Assembly: GCA_965261775.1 (NCBI GenBank)
Contig: OZ253477.1
Location: forward strand, 868,001-932,000
Length of the DNA stretch: 64,000 nucleotides
Direction of reading: 5' to 3'
Origin: G965261775 sp965261775
Lineage (GTDB): Bacteria; Pseudomonadota; Gammaproteobacteria; Eutrophobiales; Eutrophobiaceae
The position numbers were made by a program, and so were the translations under genes. Below, in pieces: positions 25,775 to 34,687 of this stretch. The notes below the pieces were generated by a model. That model saw nothing but the letters and a program-made list of their open reading frames with translations. It had not been told where the DNA came from and made no database searches. The number at the start of each line of letters is the position of its first letter. Positions within the stretch are counted from its first letter, which is position 1.

Positions 25775-27637
25775 ATGACACTCGAAAAAACAAAGATTGC
25801 CATTTTGACTCCCAGCACAAGCCGTGGCTGTAACTATAGCGATCCGGGCAAGATCGACTTGACAGAGCGTCAATGTCGTTCTCTCTATCCCAAGATACGG
25901 GATGAATACGAATATACCATTTACCTGGGGTATGACCCGAACGATGCCTTTTATGACCGGGAGGAAACAGAACGAGGTTTGAAAAAATATCTGACCCGGC
26001 ATTATCCACGCCTGCATCTCCAGTACCTCAAGATACCCGGGAGTTATGATACCCTGGCCCAAAAATGGAACTACCTGTATGAGCGGGCCTATAATGACGG
26101 GATGGATTATTTTTACCAGTTGGGCGATGATGTCTTGATTTTAGATGAAGGCTGGGAGGATGAATTCACAGGGCAATTGCGGCGGAACAACAATTTTGGT
26201 GTCACCGGTCCCATTGATATTAACAATCTCCGCCTGTTGACCCATTCCTTTGTCAGCCGGGCCCACTACGAAGTTTTTGGATATTATTATCCTCCGGAAT
26301 TCAATGCCTGGTATTTTGACGACTGGATAGAGAAAATATATAGTCCCCAATATAGATACTGGAATAATAAGAAGATCCAAAACCGCCCAAAACCACCGAG
26401 ATATTCACCGGAAAATTATACCTTAAAACAAGGAGATCTCGAGGAGCATGTGGAGACAGGCCGCCGCAAAATTGCCGACTATCTCGACCAGCATCCGGAG
26501 AGAAAACCGGACCCGCCTGGTGATCCGGTGAATATGATTCTCGTCAGTGTAGTCATGACGACTTATAATCGTGCCGATATGCTGAAGGAGAGTGTGGAGA
26601 GTATTTTAGGGCAAACTCATTCTCATCTGGAATTGTTGATCATAGACGATGGCAGCACTGATAAGACGAGCCAGGTAGTTGCAGAATATACCAAAAGAGA
26701 CAGTCGTGTTAAGTATTACCGCCTTTCGGAGAATATCGGTGTCTGCCGGGCGCGTATGCACGGCATAAAGTTGGCAAAGGGAGAATATATTGCCCTGATG
26801 GACGATGATGATATATCCTATCCGCACCGCTTGGACTGGCAACTCCGTTACCTGGAAGAGCACCGGGATATAGATGCCTGCGCCTGCTTGTTCCACGATG
26901 GAAGTCGCTCTCATTATTTTGCCCCGCAAGCCTTGAACCCATCGGCCAATACCATAAATATTTACGGTACGTACAGTCCCTGCCCATTTGTCCTAGGGTC
27001 CCATTCTATGTTCCGCAAAAAAGCCCTGCTGGCCTGTGGCTATAGAGATTTTTTCTTTGAAGGCATTGAAGATGAAGACTTGACCTTGAGGTTTCAGGAA
27101 AGATACCGAGTCGGTATGGTTTATGAATATCTCTATATATATCGTTGGGATATATATCATTGGGGTCGGGATATATATCGTTGGGAGAACCGCAACCGCT
27201 CTCATAGGTCTGCCAGAAAAATCTTGTTGATTGTTGCGGCTGAAGTCAGTGCCTGTTGCCGCAGATTAGGCCTGCCGGACCCAATTGAAAAAGAGCTGCC
27301 ACTTGCGCAGATATTTTCAGTGGTCCCCGACCTTCCCCTGCAAAATCGGCAGAATTGGCGTAAGAACATATTGTCCTTTATTACTGATGGTATGTGCAAA
27401 AAAGCATCTGCAGTGGATAGAGAACACCTGCTGTTTTTAGCAGGACTTCTCGGAAGACGCTCAAGGATTATCGTGAGTTTTTGGTTGCATACCAATAACA
27501 GGCAACGTTTACAGATGTTACCGAAACTGCTTAGTTTGAAGCTACATGCCAAGCTATGCAGCATAATATGGCACAAAAGGATTCACCCGGGATTAAAACT
27601 TATCTCTGCAAGAGCTCGTAGCTTCGTAAAAAGTTAA
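25775..27637 (+). CDS. Two-domain glycosyltransferase
   Basis: About 620 residues with two GT-A-like domains. The first (to about residue 240) starts with KIAILTPSTSRGC and contains YQLGDDVLIL, a DXD-type metal/nucleotide-sugar site near residue 115. The second is a GT2 domain with VSVVMTTYNRADML near residue 257, IIDDGSTDKTS, and ALMDDDDISYPHRLDWQ near 341. Hydrophobicity suggests a soluble or peripheral protein. The frame is open further upstream to 25658, but those 39 residues have no domain similarity and no ribosome site supports either start. A short local duplication around 27130-27195 encodes YIYRWDIYHWGRDIYRW. It sits between the two sulfotransferase duplicates and probably builds the sugar chain they modify. 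Confidence 0.85.
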   Translation: MTLEKTKIAILTPSTSRGCNYSDPGKIDLTERQCRSLYPKIRDEYEYTIYLGYDPNDAFYDREETERGLKKYLTRHYPRLHLQYLKIPGSYDTLAQKWNYLYERAYNDGMDYFYQLGDDVLILDEGWEDEFTGQLRRNNNFGVTGPIDINNLRLLTHSFVSRAHYEVFGYYYPPEFNAWYFDDWIEKIYSPQYRYWNNKKIQNRPKPPRYSPENYTLKQGDLEEHVETGRRKIADYLDQHPERKPDPPGDPVNMILVSVVMTTYNRADMLKESVESILGQTHSHLELLIIDDGSTDKTSQVVAEYTKRDSRVKYYRLSENIGVCRARMHGIKLAKGEYIALMDDDDISYPHRLDWQLRYLEEHRDIDACACLFHDGSRSHYFAPQALNPSANTINIYGTYSPCPFVLGSHSMFRKKALLACGYRDFFFEGIEDEDLTLRFQERYRVGMVYEYLYIYRWDIYHWGRDIYRWENRNRSHRSARKILLIVAAEVSACCRRLGLPDPIEKELPLAQIFSVVPDLPLQNRQNWRKNILSFITDGMCKKASAVDREHLLFLAGLLGRRSRIIVSFWLHTNNRQRLQMLPKLLSLKLHAKLCSIIWHKRIHPGLKLISARARSFVKS

Positions 27638-27668
27638 AAAAACAGAATCGCTACCTGTGATTTCATGG

Positions 27669-28289
27669 TTACAGCGTTTCAGTTACTAGGTGATTGGTTA
27701 TACTGATGTCGGTATATACATAATCCATAACGCACTTTCCGTTTTCATCGCAGAACCAGTCCATCTGGTTTTTATGTAAAGTTGGATGAATGCAAGTATC
27801 ACTGGCATAAAGATGTCTGTCGCAGAAATCTTCAAAGGTTATTGTATCTTTTACTTGAATTCCCTCACGTCTGAAATATAAGGATACCGCCCGGGACCAG
27901 GGATTTCTAACCGCGGAAAACTTAAAGAAGTCATTAAATATCTTATTTGCTTTTTTCCTGATATCAGCATCTCTTAAAACACTTCCGTTAGGAAATGTAT
28001 AATTTTTCCCCAAAGACTTCTTAAGAAAGTATACATACATGGAATCACGGATTTGCATAATATTGAGATGGGGATTTTCAATCAATGAAAGGCCCCAAAG
28101 GTGGATTTGTTTCCTGACAGAAACGGTTCCGTTTTTGGGAACAGCAATAAAAATGCACTGTTTTTCAAAATTTATCGCTTCATTGAGCAACAAAGCTTCA
28201 GAGGGTTTTGTCTTTTTTCCCGTCAATATTTTTCCCCCCTCAATATTTTTTTTCAGAACTGATCTGACCAAATATAACTTTTCTTTCAT
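27669..28289 (-). pseudogene. Sulfotransferase family protein, copy 2, truncated at the repeat
   Basis: Over its preserved part this copy is almost identical to the gene at 22695-23405. Its N-terminus is intact, starting MKEKLYLVRSVLKK at 28289, but the C-terminal ~70 residues are replaced: after CVMDYVY the frame reads TDISITNHLVTETL out of the 37-bp repeat and stops. The PAPS 5' and 3' motifs are still present, but loss of the C-terminal helices makes activity doubtful. Confidence 0.85.
27676..27712 (+). repeat. 37-bp dispersed repeat, copy b
   Basis: The sequence starts GTTTCAGTTACTAGG and ends TACTGATGTCGG. Its right end abuts the cut-off second copy of the minus-strand sulfotransferase gene, whose last 14 codons are read from the repeat itself. 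Confidence 0.9.
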
Positions 28290-28314
28290 ATGTTCCTTTT
28301 CCGAGCCCGCCCAT

Positions 28315-28342
28315 TTGGGACAACGTAAATTTTATATATAAT
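28315..28342 (+). promoter_or_regulatory. Possible promoter, duplicate of 23492-23519
   Basis: TTGGGA (28315-28320), 16-nt spacer, TATAAT (28337-28342). Between here and the next gene this copy carries an insertion of roughly 130 nt (about 28490-28645) that is absent from the first copy. Confidence 0.4.
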
Positions 28343-28829
28343 AACGAACACTGACAGGAAGTATAACGACTTATTGTTTCAATATATCAATCATCATGGT
28401 TTGCATGATGAAGTGATACCGTCCCCACAATTCTTATTCATAATCCGACAACGCTGCTTGTCATGTAAGCATTCGATCTGGTATATGTTAATGAAAATGA
28501 GATACCATCTTACTTTTTTGTATTACGCCCGTTGAAAAGAGAGTTTTTTTTTGCCAATTGATTATAAAGCCTGCTGGGGAAATTTATTTGACTATGTCAC
28601 TGTAGCCATGTTACCTTGCTCCCCTGAATATTCTGCAATATTAAGCAGATGATGGCTACCACGGTTTCGTATGGTACCCTATGGTCCCGCCTGGCAAGGG
28701 CCATTTGCGGCCATTTGCAATGTATAGCTTTCAAGAATAACTTTTTCGCCTTTTCTTTAACACTGAACACCCCCGTCCATATACATCAAAGTTTTCGATG
28801 CGTCTGCCAATCCAGGGTAACTTCACCAA

Positions 28830-29609
28830 ATGATAATATCCCATAAGCACAGGTTTATATTTCTAAAAACCTTTAAAACAGCGGGAAGCAGCATAGAATA
28901 CTACCTGGCGCAGTACTGCGGCCCGGAAGATATCATTATCCCCATGAACAACGAAAAGGATTGCAGTTACGCTCGCAACTGGAAGGGTTTTATTGCCCGG
29001 CATGTTCTTCAAACCCCGCTCAAAAAAAAAGGGTTTTTCCAGAAACTCAAAGCGCTTCGGCACTACCTGATTCTCAAAGAAATCGCAGCAGCCCCCCCTG
29101 TCTATAACCAACAAAAAGCATCGCCCGCTCTTGTCTACCTGTTGGATATATGTGGCCATATGGGAGCAATACCTGCCAGGCACATGATCGGTGAAAAGAT
29201 ATGGAACGAATATTTTGTTTTCTGCGTTGAGAGAAACACCTGGGAAAGATTAGTGTCTTTTTATCTTTGGAAAAAAAGAGATCTCCAAATAAATAAAAAA
29301 GGAGAATTAAGTTTTGCCGATTTTATCAATAATCCACAGAACAAAAAACACAATTTCCATTTTTATGCTGATTCTTCAGGCAGACTGATGGTCGACAGGA
29401 TATTGAGGTTTGAAAATCTTGATGAAGAAATGGAGCAGGTATGTCAAAAGCTGGGGCTCCCTTTCGAAAACTGGAAAAAGAGCAAAAGGCTAAAAGTATC
29501 TCGCTATCCTGACGGACATGGATACAGACACTTCTATACTGAGCAACAAAAAGAACTGGTTGCCAAAGATTTTGCCGGCGAAATAGCCTTTATGAATTAT
29601 ACTTTCTAA
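28830..29609 (+). CDS. Sulfotransferase family protein, plus-strand copy 2
   Basis: A 259-residue paralogue of 23874-24650 with the same 5' loop KTFKTAGSSIEYYLAQ and 3' motif CVERNTWERLVSFYLW. The two diverge mainly between residues 50 and 100 and are nearly identical at both ends, so the middle part may set acceptor specificity or mark gene conversion at the ends. An AGGGTAA precedes the ATG. The next gene begins 20 nt downstream, so they are probably co-transcribed. Confidence 0.85.
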   Translation: MIISHKHRFIFLKTFKTAGSSIEYYLAQYCGPEDIIIPMNNEKDCSYARNWKGFIARHVLQTPLKKKGFFQKLKALRHYLILKEIAAAPPVYNQQKASPALVYLLDICGHMGAIPARHMIGEKIWNEYFVFCVERNTWERLVSFYLWKKRDLQINKKGELSFADFINNPQNKKHNFHFYADSSGRLMVDRILRFENLDEEMEQVCQKLGLPFENWKKSKRLKVSRYPDGHGYRHFYTEQQKELVAKDFAGEIAFMNYTF

Positions 29610-29629
29610 CACCACAACGGAGTACCAGG

Positions 29630-30706
29630 TTGCAAAAAAGAAAAAAGATGTTTTGTGTGCTGGAACATGGGGCGCTTGTAAACGATCCGCTCACTCTGGA
29701 ACATAAAGAGCAGTTTAACAAAGACTATTGCAGTTTTTATCGTGTCAACTGGCTGACAGACGATGATCCCAACGCCCGGTTCGTTCTCAAAGACTCCCAG
29801 CCATCCGAAACGCGCAACTATCTCTACGAACAGGTCCGGGGAAAATACCAATACTACCTGTTCATAGACGACGATATCCGTTTTACCTGCCCTGACGGAG
29901 GCGATGTTGCCGAAGCGATCAAACACTACCTGTTAAACTATCGCCCGATTCTGGCCGGCTTTTTTTCATCCAAACGCTGGGGAGACAATCCAAGGGAACA
30001 TATCCCCGAGGTGGCCTGTGGTCTGGTGCACGATATGGATTCAATAATATTCAAGGATTCTTTCGCCGATATGTGTTTTCCTGCAATCTATCACGGCGTA
30101 TCCTGGATCTATGACTATGTCTATTTTGCGGCCCTGCAAATTTGTCCGCAAAAATATCACATATACACCCGTATCAACGTGGAAAACACACGTTGCCGCT
30201 GGACGATGCCGAAATATCCCAGTCTCTACATACTGACCAATATACGGGATAAAGAAGTTAAAATTATTCGTCCGCCGTATAAAGAAAAAAGGAAAACCTA
30301 TGGGGACCTGCGTCGTAAATCCTTTCATTCTCGAAAATACATTGGCGGCATTCAAGAACCGTTCGGACTTGTCTTTAATGACAATTGTCAACCATCCGCG
30401 GAGGATTTCGAGATGACGCCGGAAGCCTTTGCCGAAGTCATTGATACATCACACCCCGACTTCGTCAAGCGGACCGCTCTACTGCCTCCCGATTCAAAAG
30501 ACAAAAAAATATATAAAAAAAACAAGCAGAAAATCTTACGGAAAAAGGCTATAGAGGCTATAACCTCCAGCAAGATTTACAAATATGCTCGCCATGTCAA
30601 AATAGCCATCCCCAAAAAATATCATTCGCGAGTAAAGAACACCTTTTTTAAACTGCTGGAAAAAATCGGCCTGCTGGAAAAAATCGGAATTGCTCATTTA
30701 ATTTAG
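29630..30706 (+). CDS. Glycosyltransferase-like protein with DDD motif
   Basis: A 358-residue protein starting at TTG (GGAG seven nucleotides upstream) or at ATG 29648. Residues 75-88 read YYLFIDDDIRFTC, a DXD-type site expected of a GT-A fold, preceded by SETRNYLYEQVRGKYQ, resembling the region before the DXD in GT2 enzymes. The C-terminal 80 residues are lysine-rich. I cannot assign a family with certainty. Its place directly behind a sulfotransferase suggests a role in the same glycan pathway. Confidence 0.65.
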   Translation: MQKRKKMFCVLEHGALVNDPLTLEHKEQFNKDYCSFYRVNWLTDDDPNARFVLKDSQPSETRNYLYEQVRGKYQYYLFIDDDIRFTCPDGGDVAEAIKHYLLNYRPILAGFFSSKRWGDNPREHIPEVACGLVHDMDSIIFKDSFADMCFPAIYHGVSWIYDYVYFAALQICPQKYHIYTRINVENTRCRWTMPKYPSLYILTNIRDKEVKIIRPPYKEKRKTYGDLRRKSFHSRKYIGGIQEPFGLVFNDNCQPSAEDFEMTPEAFAEVIDTSHPDFVKRTALLPPDSKDKKIYKKNKQKILRKKAIEAITSSKIYKYARHVKIAIPKKYHSRVKNTFFKLLEKIGLLEKIGIAHLI

Positions 30707-31037
30707 CTATCCGGGGCTTCTGTTGGTGCGCCTCTTCCGGCGAGTATCGTCCCCGCTTTCAAATGAAACCATCCGCATACTGGCGGCCGAGGCGACGGCG
30801 GAACGGCGGAGCCCGAATCCATCCAGTCCCGCCGCACGAAAACCGGGCAGGGAGACGCCCCGGCCAAAACCATCCCTGAGCGCCGGGAAAAAGCCGAAAA
30901 AGAATCCCTGATTCCCGCCGTCATCGCCCTAATTTCAAGCAGCGGTCAATGAGAACCCGTTGTCGTGGAGTAAATGACAAAGGGGATGAGCGCACTGGCG
31001 GGAAATTAAAAATTCAGGAAATGTTTAATGTTTTCGG
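30707..31037. other. Intergenic region, composition change
   Basis: No gene is supported here. Base composition switches from the AT-rich glycan segment to the GC-rich segment that follows. Short frames at 30703-30924 and 30723-30911 are opposite-strand shadows of each other without recognisable content. Confidence 0.5.
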
Positions 31038-31050
31038 TATAATCTCCCGC
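31038..31050 (+). promoter_or_regulatory. -10 box directly before the ATG of the KAP gene
   Basis: TATAAT at 31038-31043 lies seven nucleotides before ATG 31051, and no Shine-Dalgarno is present. Transcription would start at or next to the ATG, giving a leaderless message. No good -35 box is seen. The same layout occurs at 33434 and 58098. Confidence 0.4.
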
Positions 31051-32481
31051 ATGAAGACAAAAAAGCCGCCGCTGATTGTCGACCCCGAAGATATATTTAA
31101 GGGCGACGCCCTGTCGCGGGAAAAATCCTGCGAAGATTTGGCCGGTTTTATCGCCGAGGCCGATACCCCGTATGTTTTGGCAGTGGACGCGCCGTGGGGC
31201 GCGGGCAAAACCGTTTTCGCCCGAATGCTGCAAGCGGTGTGTCAAAAGCGAGGGATGACAACCGTGTTTTTCAACGCCTGGGAGGCGGATTTTCACGACG
31301 ACGCGCTGGCGGCGATGATTGGGGAAATATCCGGGAAATTAACTGCCGGAGACGAATTCAAAGCCGTCCTTGATGCGGGGAAAGTGCTAATGTCGAGTCA
31401 GATGGCGATGACCGCGCTGAAAACCATTGGACACGCGTTCGGCGCAGGCACACTTGTGGAAGGCTTTGAAAAGGCGCTGGAAAAATTTGACGTGGCAGAA
31501 GCATACCGCAAGCGGCGCGCCGCGCTGCAAGCCTTCAAGGCGGCGCTCGCCGATTACGCCGTGAAAAACAACGGGACGCTGGTCTTTTTCGTGGACGAAC
31601 TGGACCGGTGCCGACCGATCTTTGCCGTTGAGGTACTGGAAAAAATCAAGCATATTTTCGACGCCGAAGGCGTTTTTTTCGTGGTCTCCGTCAACAAGGC
31701 GCAACTGGGAAAGACGATTAAGTCCGTCTACGGCGACATTGACGAAAAAGCCTACCTGCGAAAATTCTTTGACCGGGATTATCCACTGGTGAACAGGAAA
31801 GGATTCATCGCCTCCGTGCTGGAATATCTTGGGTTCGTAGAACATTTAAAACGTCGCAGAGAATTGTTCCGCCAAGAAGGATTTTCGCCTTACAACATCA
31901 ATCCAGAGGGTGAAATTAACCTTATGGCCGCGCTGTGCGACGCTTTCGGACTCTCCCTGCGCGACTGCGAACAAGTTGCACAGAGGGTCGCCGGGGCGAT
32001 GATGAATCTTGACAACAAGAAACACATTTTTCCAGGCATTACCGGGCTTTTCGCCGCCATAGCCGTGGCCGATCCACAGCGCTTCGCGGAGTATCAGAGA
32101 ATTGTCGCAAATATGCGCGGGAACGAGGACGAACTTGCGCGGTTTCCCCTTGCGGATTTGGCAGCATATTACAAAAAGGCTGTGGGACGGGATTTTGAGG
32201 ATGGGAAAACGGAGGAAGACCATTTTCTGCAATGGCCTTATGCCTGGTGTTGCGCCAGCCGCTACAGGGTTGACGAGGAATACCAGAAAAAGGTTGATGA
32301 CATCGTTGACGCCTCGCACATAACTTCTCCGTTTTTTTCAAAAATACGCAAACATGCCAAAGAACCACTTAAGTGCGATGGCTTTTTCTACGACGGAGTT
32401 GCGCCTCATCCGAAATGGGTGATTGAAGCGCTTGCACGAACTGGCAAACGCCAGTTTGACGTCGACGACGCAAAATCCTGA
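31051..32481 (+). CDS. KAP-family P-loop NTPase
   Basis: About 476 residues. KAP NTPases belong to the STAND-like ATPases and occur in phage-defence and membrane-linked loci. The Walker A motif is APWGAGKTVFA near residue 47 and Walker B is TLVFFVDELDRCRP near residue 176, with the family signature VSVNKAQLGKTIKSVYG and AYLRKFFDRDYPL after it. The membrane helices found in some KAP proteins between the Walker motifs are not evident. The frame is open to 30949, but homology starts at IVDPEDIFKGDAL near 31060. No partner gene follows on the same strand, so its role is uncertain; a defence role is inferred from context. Confidence 0.85.
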   Translation: MKTKKPPLIVDPEDIFKGDALSREKSCEDLAGFIAEADTPYVLAVDAPWGAGKTVFARMLQAVCQKRGMTTVFFNAWEADFHDDALAAMIGEISGKLTAGDEFKAVLDAGKVLMSSQMAMTALKTIGHAFGAGTLVEGFEKALEKFDVAEAYRKRRAALQAFKAALADYAVKNNGTLVFFVDELDRCRPIFAVEVLEKIKHIFDAEGVFFVVSVNKAQLGKTIKSVYGDIDEKAYLRKFFDRDYPLVNRKGFIASVLEYLGFVEHLKRRRELFRQEGFSPYNINPEGEINLMAALCDAFGLSLRDCEQVAQRVAGAMMNLDNKKHIFPGITGLFAAIAVADPQRFAEYQRIVANMRGNEDELARFPLADLAAYYKKAVGRDFEDGKTEEDHFLQWPYAWCCASRYRVDEEYQKKVDDIVDASHITSPFFSKIRKHAKEPLKCDGFFYDGVAPHPKWVIEALARTGKRQFDVDDAKS

Positions 32482-32579
32482 ACCCCTCCCGAACAGAATC
32501 CGGCATAACATTCAAAACCCCATCAGCAACGGGCGCGAAAGCGAGAGTACCGGCAGCGCCAAAATCCCTTCCGCGCCGG

Positions 32580-33011
32580 TCAATGGCAGGCGACGCCGAA
32601 TTTCTTCAACCGCCAATAGTTGTATGGCCACGGCACCACAAAACCCGCCGCCAGGGCCAGCGGCAAAACCCACCAGACAATCCGTGCCCCGCCAGTCAGC
32701 AGAAAATCCACAAGGTTCATCGCCGTCTCCATCGCCAGCATGGAAATGAAGCCCATGCCCATTGCCGTTCGCAGCGCCTCGCGCCAGGGGAATCCATCGC
32801 GACGCAAAATCACCGTCTCCAGCGCGATGCTCGCCAATAGCCCGTTCACCATCGCCAGCACGAAAATCCATATGTCCGGCAGCGAAAGCGCCGTGTATTG
32901 GAAACACGCAATCGTGCCGAAATCGCCGGAAGCGCATCCAATCAGGCACCACTTTGTGTTGCGCGCGCTGCGAATCCACGTATGGCGGCAGCTCCAGAAT
33001 TCGGCGTTCAT
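32580..33011 (-). CDS. DUF4396-like membrane protein
   Basis: A 143-residue protein with three to four membrane segments. The block AMVNGLLASIALETVILRR, then WREALRTAMGMGFISMLAME and a C-terminal VPWPYNYWRLKKFG, fits the DUF4396 family. An early CLIGCASGDFGTI matches its N-terminal half. The family has no assigned function. It is opposite to its neighbours and has no clear ribosome site, so it may be a displaced passenger. Confidence 0.65.
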   Translation of the reverse strand: MNAEFWSCRHTWIRSARNTKWCLIGCASGDFGTIACFQYTALSLPDIWIFVLAMVNGLLASIALETVILRRDGFPWREALRTAMGMGFISMLAMETAMNLVDFLLTGGARIVWWVLPLALAAGFVVPWPYNYWRLKKFGVACH

Positions 33012-33433
33012 CGCGTGAGCCCCCGCTCGCGCCAGTCACGTCGGCGGTAGATTGCCGCCGGGCACAGCGATTGAAAAGACGCGATGGCCGCGTCCTTTTC
33101 GCGTCGGTTTGCCGCGCCGCGTGAGCGGGAGTCGTTTTTAATTTTCAAAGCCATGAGCCCTCGCGTTTTCAACAATAGATAAGACCAATTATACTCCAAC
33201 AGCCGTCCTGAATCCGTCCTCGAATCCATGCGCAATAGTCCCTGTATGCGCCGCCCTGTATCCGGCCCCTTACGCGTCCGTCTCACCTTGATGAAACTCG
33301 GCGACAAAACCGGAAAAAGGACTCCTTGCCCTCTAGGCGAATGCCCCTCTGCGGCAGCGGAAAAAACAATGATGCTGCCCTACAGTCACGCGCAGGCGGC
33401 GAGGAAAGTGAGCCACATTTTCGGCGAAAAATG
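33012..33433. other. Intergenic region carrying a 30-bp dispersed repeat
   Basis: No intact gene is present. Positions 33092-33121 (GTCCTTTTCGCGTCGG followed by TTTGCCGCGCCGCG) are repeated without mismatch at 35798-35827. On the minus strand both copies read RGAANRREKD in frames that join unlike upstream sequences, so they look like inserted or recombined gene scraps. Confidence 0.6.
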
Positions 33434-33445
33434 TATAATTCCGCC
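33434..33445 (+). promoter_or_regulatory. -10 box directly before the ATG of the AlbA_2 gene
   Basis: TATAAT at 33434-33439 lies six nucleotides before ATG 33446. It is preceded by the palindrome TTTTCGGCGAAAA at 33418-33430, a possible operator. There is no Shine-Dalgarno, so a leaderless transcript is likely. Confidence 0.45.
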
Positions 33446-34687
33446 ATGACTTCGGGCAGACAGGAAATGTGGCACTCGGACGAGGAACTCCGGGCGCTGG
33501 CGGCCGGGCCGGAGGGTGAGCTCGTGGAGTGGAAAGCCGGATTTAACGATATAGGGTCCAAACCCCTGCGGAAAACCGTTTGCGCTTTCGCCAACGACCT
33601 GCGCGGCGACGGGAAGCCGGGCGTCATTTTCATCGGCATTCGGGATGACGGCTCCCTCAGCGGGGTGGAAATCGGCGATTCCCTGATGAAAAACTTGACC
33701 GCAATACTTGACGACCAAAAATTTTCCGCGCCGCTGGACCTGCGTCCGGCCCCCTTGGCTTACAAGGGCGGCAATGTCGCCGCCTTGCAGGTTATGCCAT
33801 TTTCGTCGCCGCCGGTGCGTTATGACAAGGAGGTCTACGTTCGCGTCGGCCCGACTACCCACAAGGCCAACGAGACGCACCTGCAGACGCTGAACGAACG
33901 GCGCCGCCACCGGGATGTTCCCTTCGACATCCACCCGGTTGAGTCGGCGAGCCTGGGCGATTTGAATTTGTCCTTCTTCCGTGAGGAATATCTGCCCGCC
34001 ATGGTAGACGCCGAAACCCTGCGGGCCAATAATCGGGAAATCACCGCGCAACTCGACGCCGCAAAAATGATTGTGCGCGACGAGGGGGACGACTCCGTTC
34101 CCACCGTTCTGGGGTTGCTGATACTGGGGCGTCAAACGCTGGACTTCCTGCCCGGGGCTTATGTCCAGTTCCTGCGAATTAACGGAGACGAACTGGGCAG
34201 CGACCCCGTGGATGAGGAGAAGATTTTCGGAACCATCCTGGAAATCACCCGACGTTTGCGGGACAAACTGAGCGCCCACAATCGGGTGCGCGTGGAATAT
34301 GTGAATGTTCCGGAGGAAAAGCGCCATTGGCTGTATCCGGAAACCGCCATGTTGCAGGTCGCCCACAACGCAATTATGCATAGGCGATACGAGGGCACTA
34401 ATGCGCCGATCCGGGTTTACTGGTACAATGACCGGATTGAGATTGACAACCCGGGCGGACTGCACGGCGCGGTGCAGGCGCGCATGGCGGAATTCCCGGA
34501 GGCGGGATGCGACTACCGCAATCCCAATCTGGCCGAGGCGATGAAAGCGCTGAATCTGGTGCAGAAATTCGGCTCCGGCTTGATTCTGGCAAAGCAGGCG
34601 CTGGAGAAAAATGGCAATCCGCCGATGAAGTGGGAGCGGAAATCCTTGGATGTTCATTTCCACTGTACCCTGAGGGCCTCATCATGA
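33446..34687 (+). CDS. AlbA_2 (Schlafen-type) ATP-binding protein
   Basis: About 413 residues. The N-terminal AlbA_2 domain starts with GELVEWKAGF near residue 24 and has the block GVIFIGIRDDGSLSGVEIGD. The C-terminal half has the HATPase-like region of this family (VAHNAIMHRRYEGTNAPIRV, DNPGG) followed by KFGSGLILAKQAL. Such proteins occur as regulators and as parts of defence loci. ATG 33446 is preferred over the upstream open frame because the domain begins there and a TATAAT lies six nucleotides before it. Its stop overlaps the start of the ParA-like gene, so the two are one translation unit. Confidence 0.85.
   Translation: MTSGRQEMWHSDEELRALAAGPEGELVEWKAGFNDIGSKPLRKTVCAFANDLRGDGKPGVIFIGIRDDGSLSGVEIGDSLMKNLTAILDDQKFSAPLDLRPAPLAYKGGNVAALQVMPFSSPPVRYDKEVYVRVGPTTHKANETHLQTLNERRRHRDVPFDIHPVESASLGDLNLSFFREEYLPAMVDAETLRANNREITAQLDAAKMIVRDEGDDSVPTVLGLLILGRQTLDFLPGAYVQFLRINGDELGSDPVDEEKIFGTILEITRRLRDKLSAHNRVRVEYVNVPEEKRHWLYPETAMLQVAHNAIMHRRYEGTNAPIRVYWYNDRIEIDNPGGLHGAVQARMAEFPEAGCDYRNPNLAEAMKALNLVQKFGSGLILAKQALEKNGNPPMKWERKSLDVHFHCTLRASS

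Noticed and set aside
33386..34663. Minus-strand frame of 425 codons opposite AlbA_2
   Set aside because: The plus strand holds recognisable AlbA_2 motifs and overlaps the ParA gene; the antisense frame has none.
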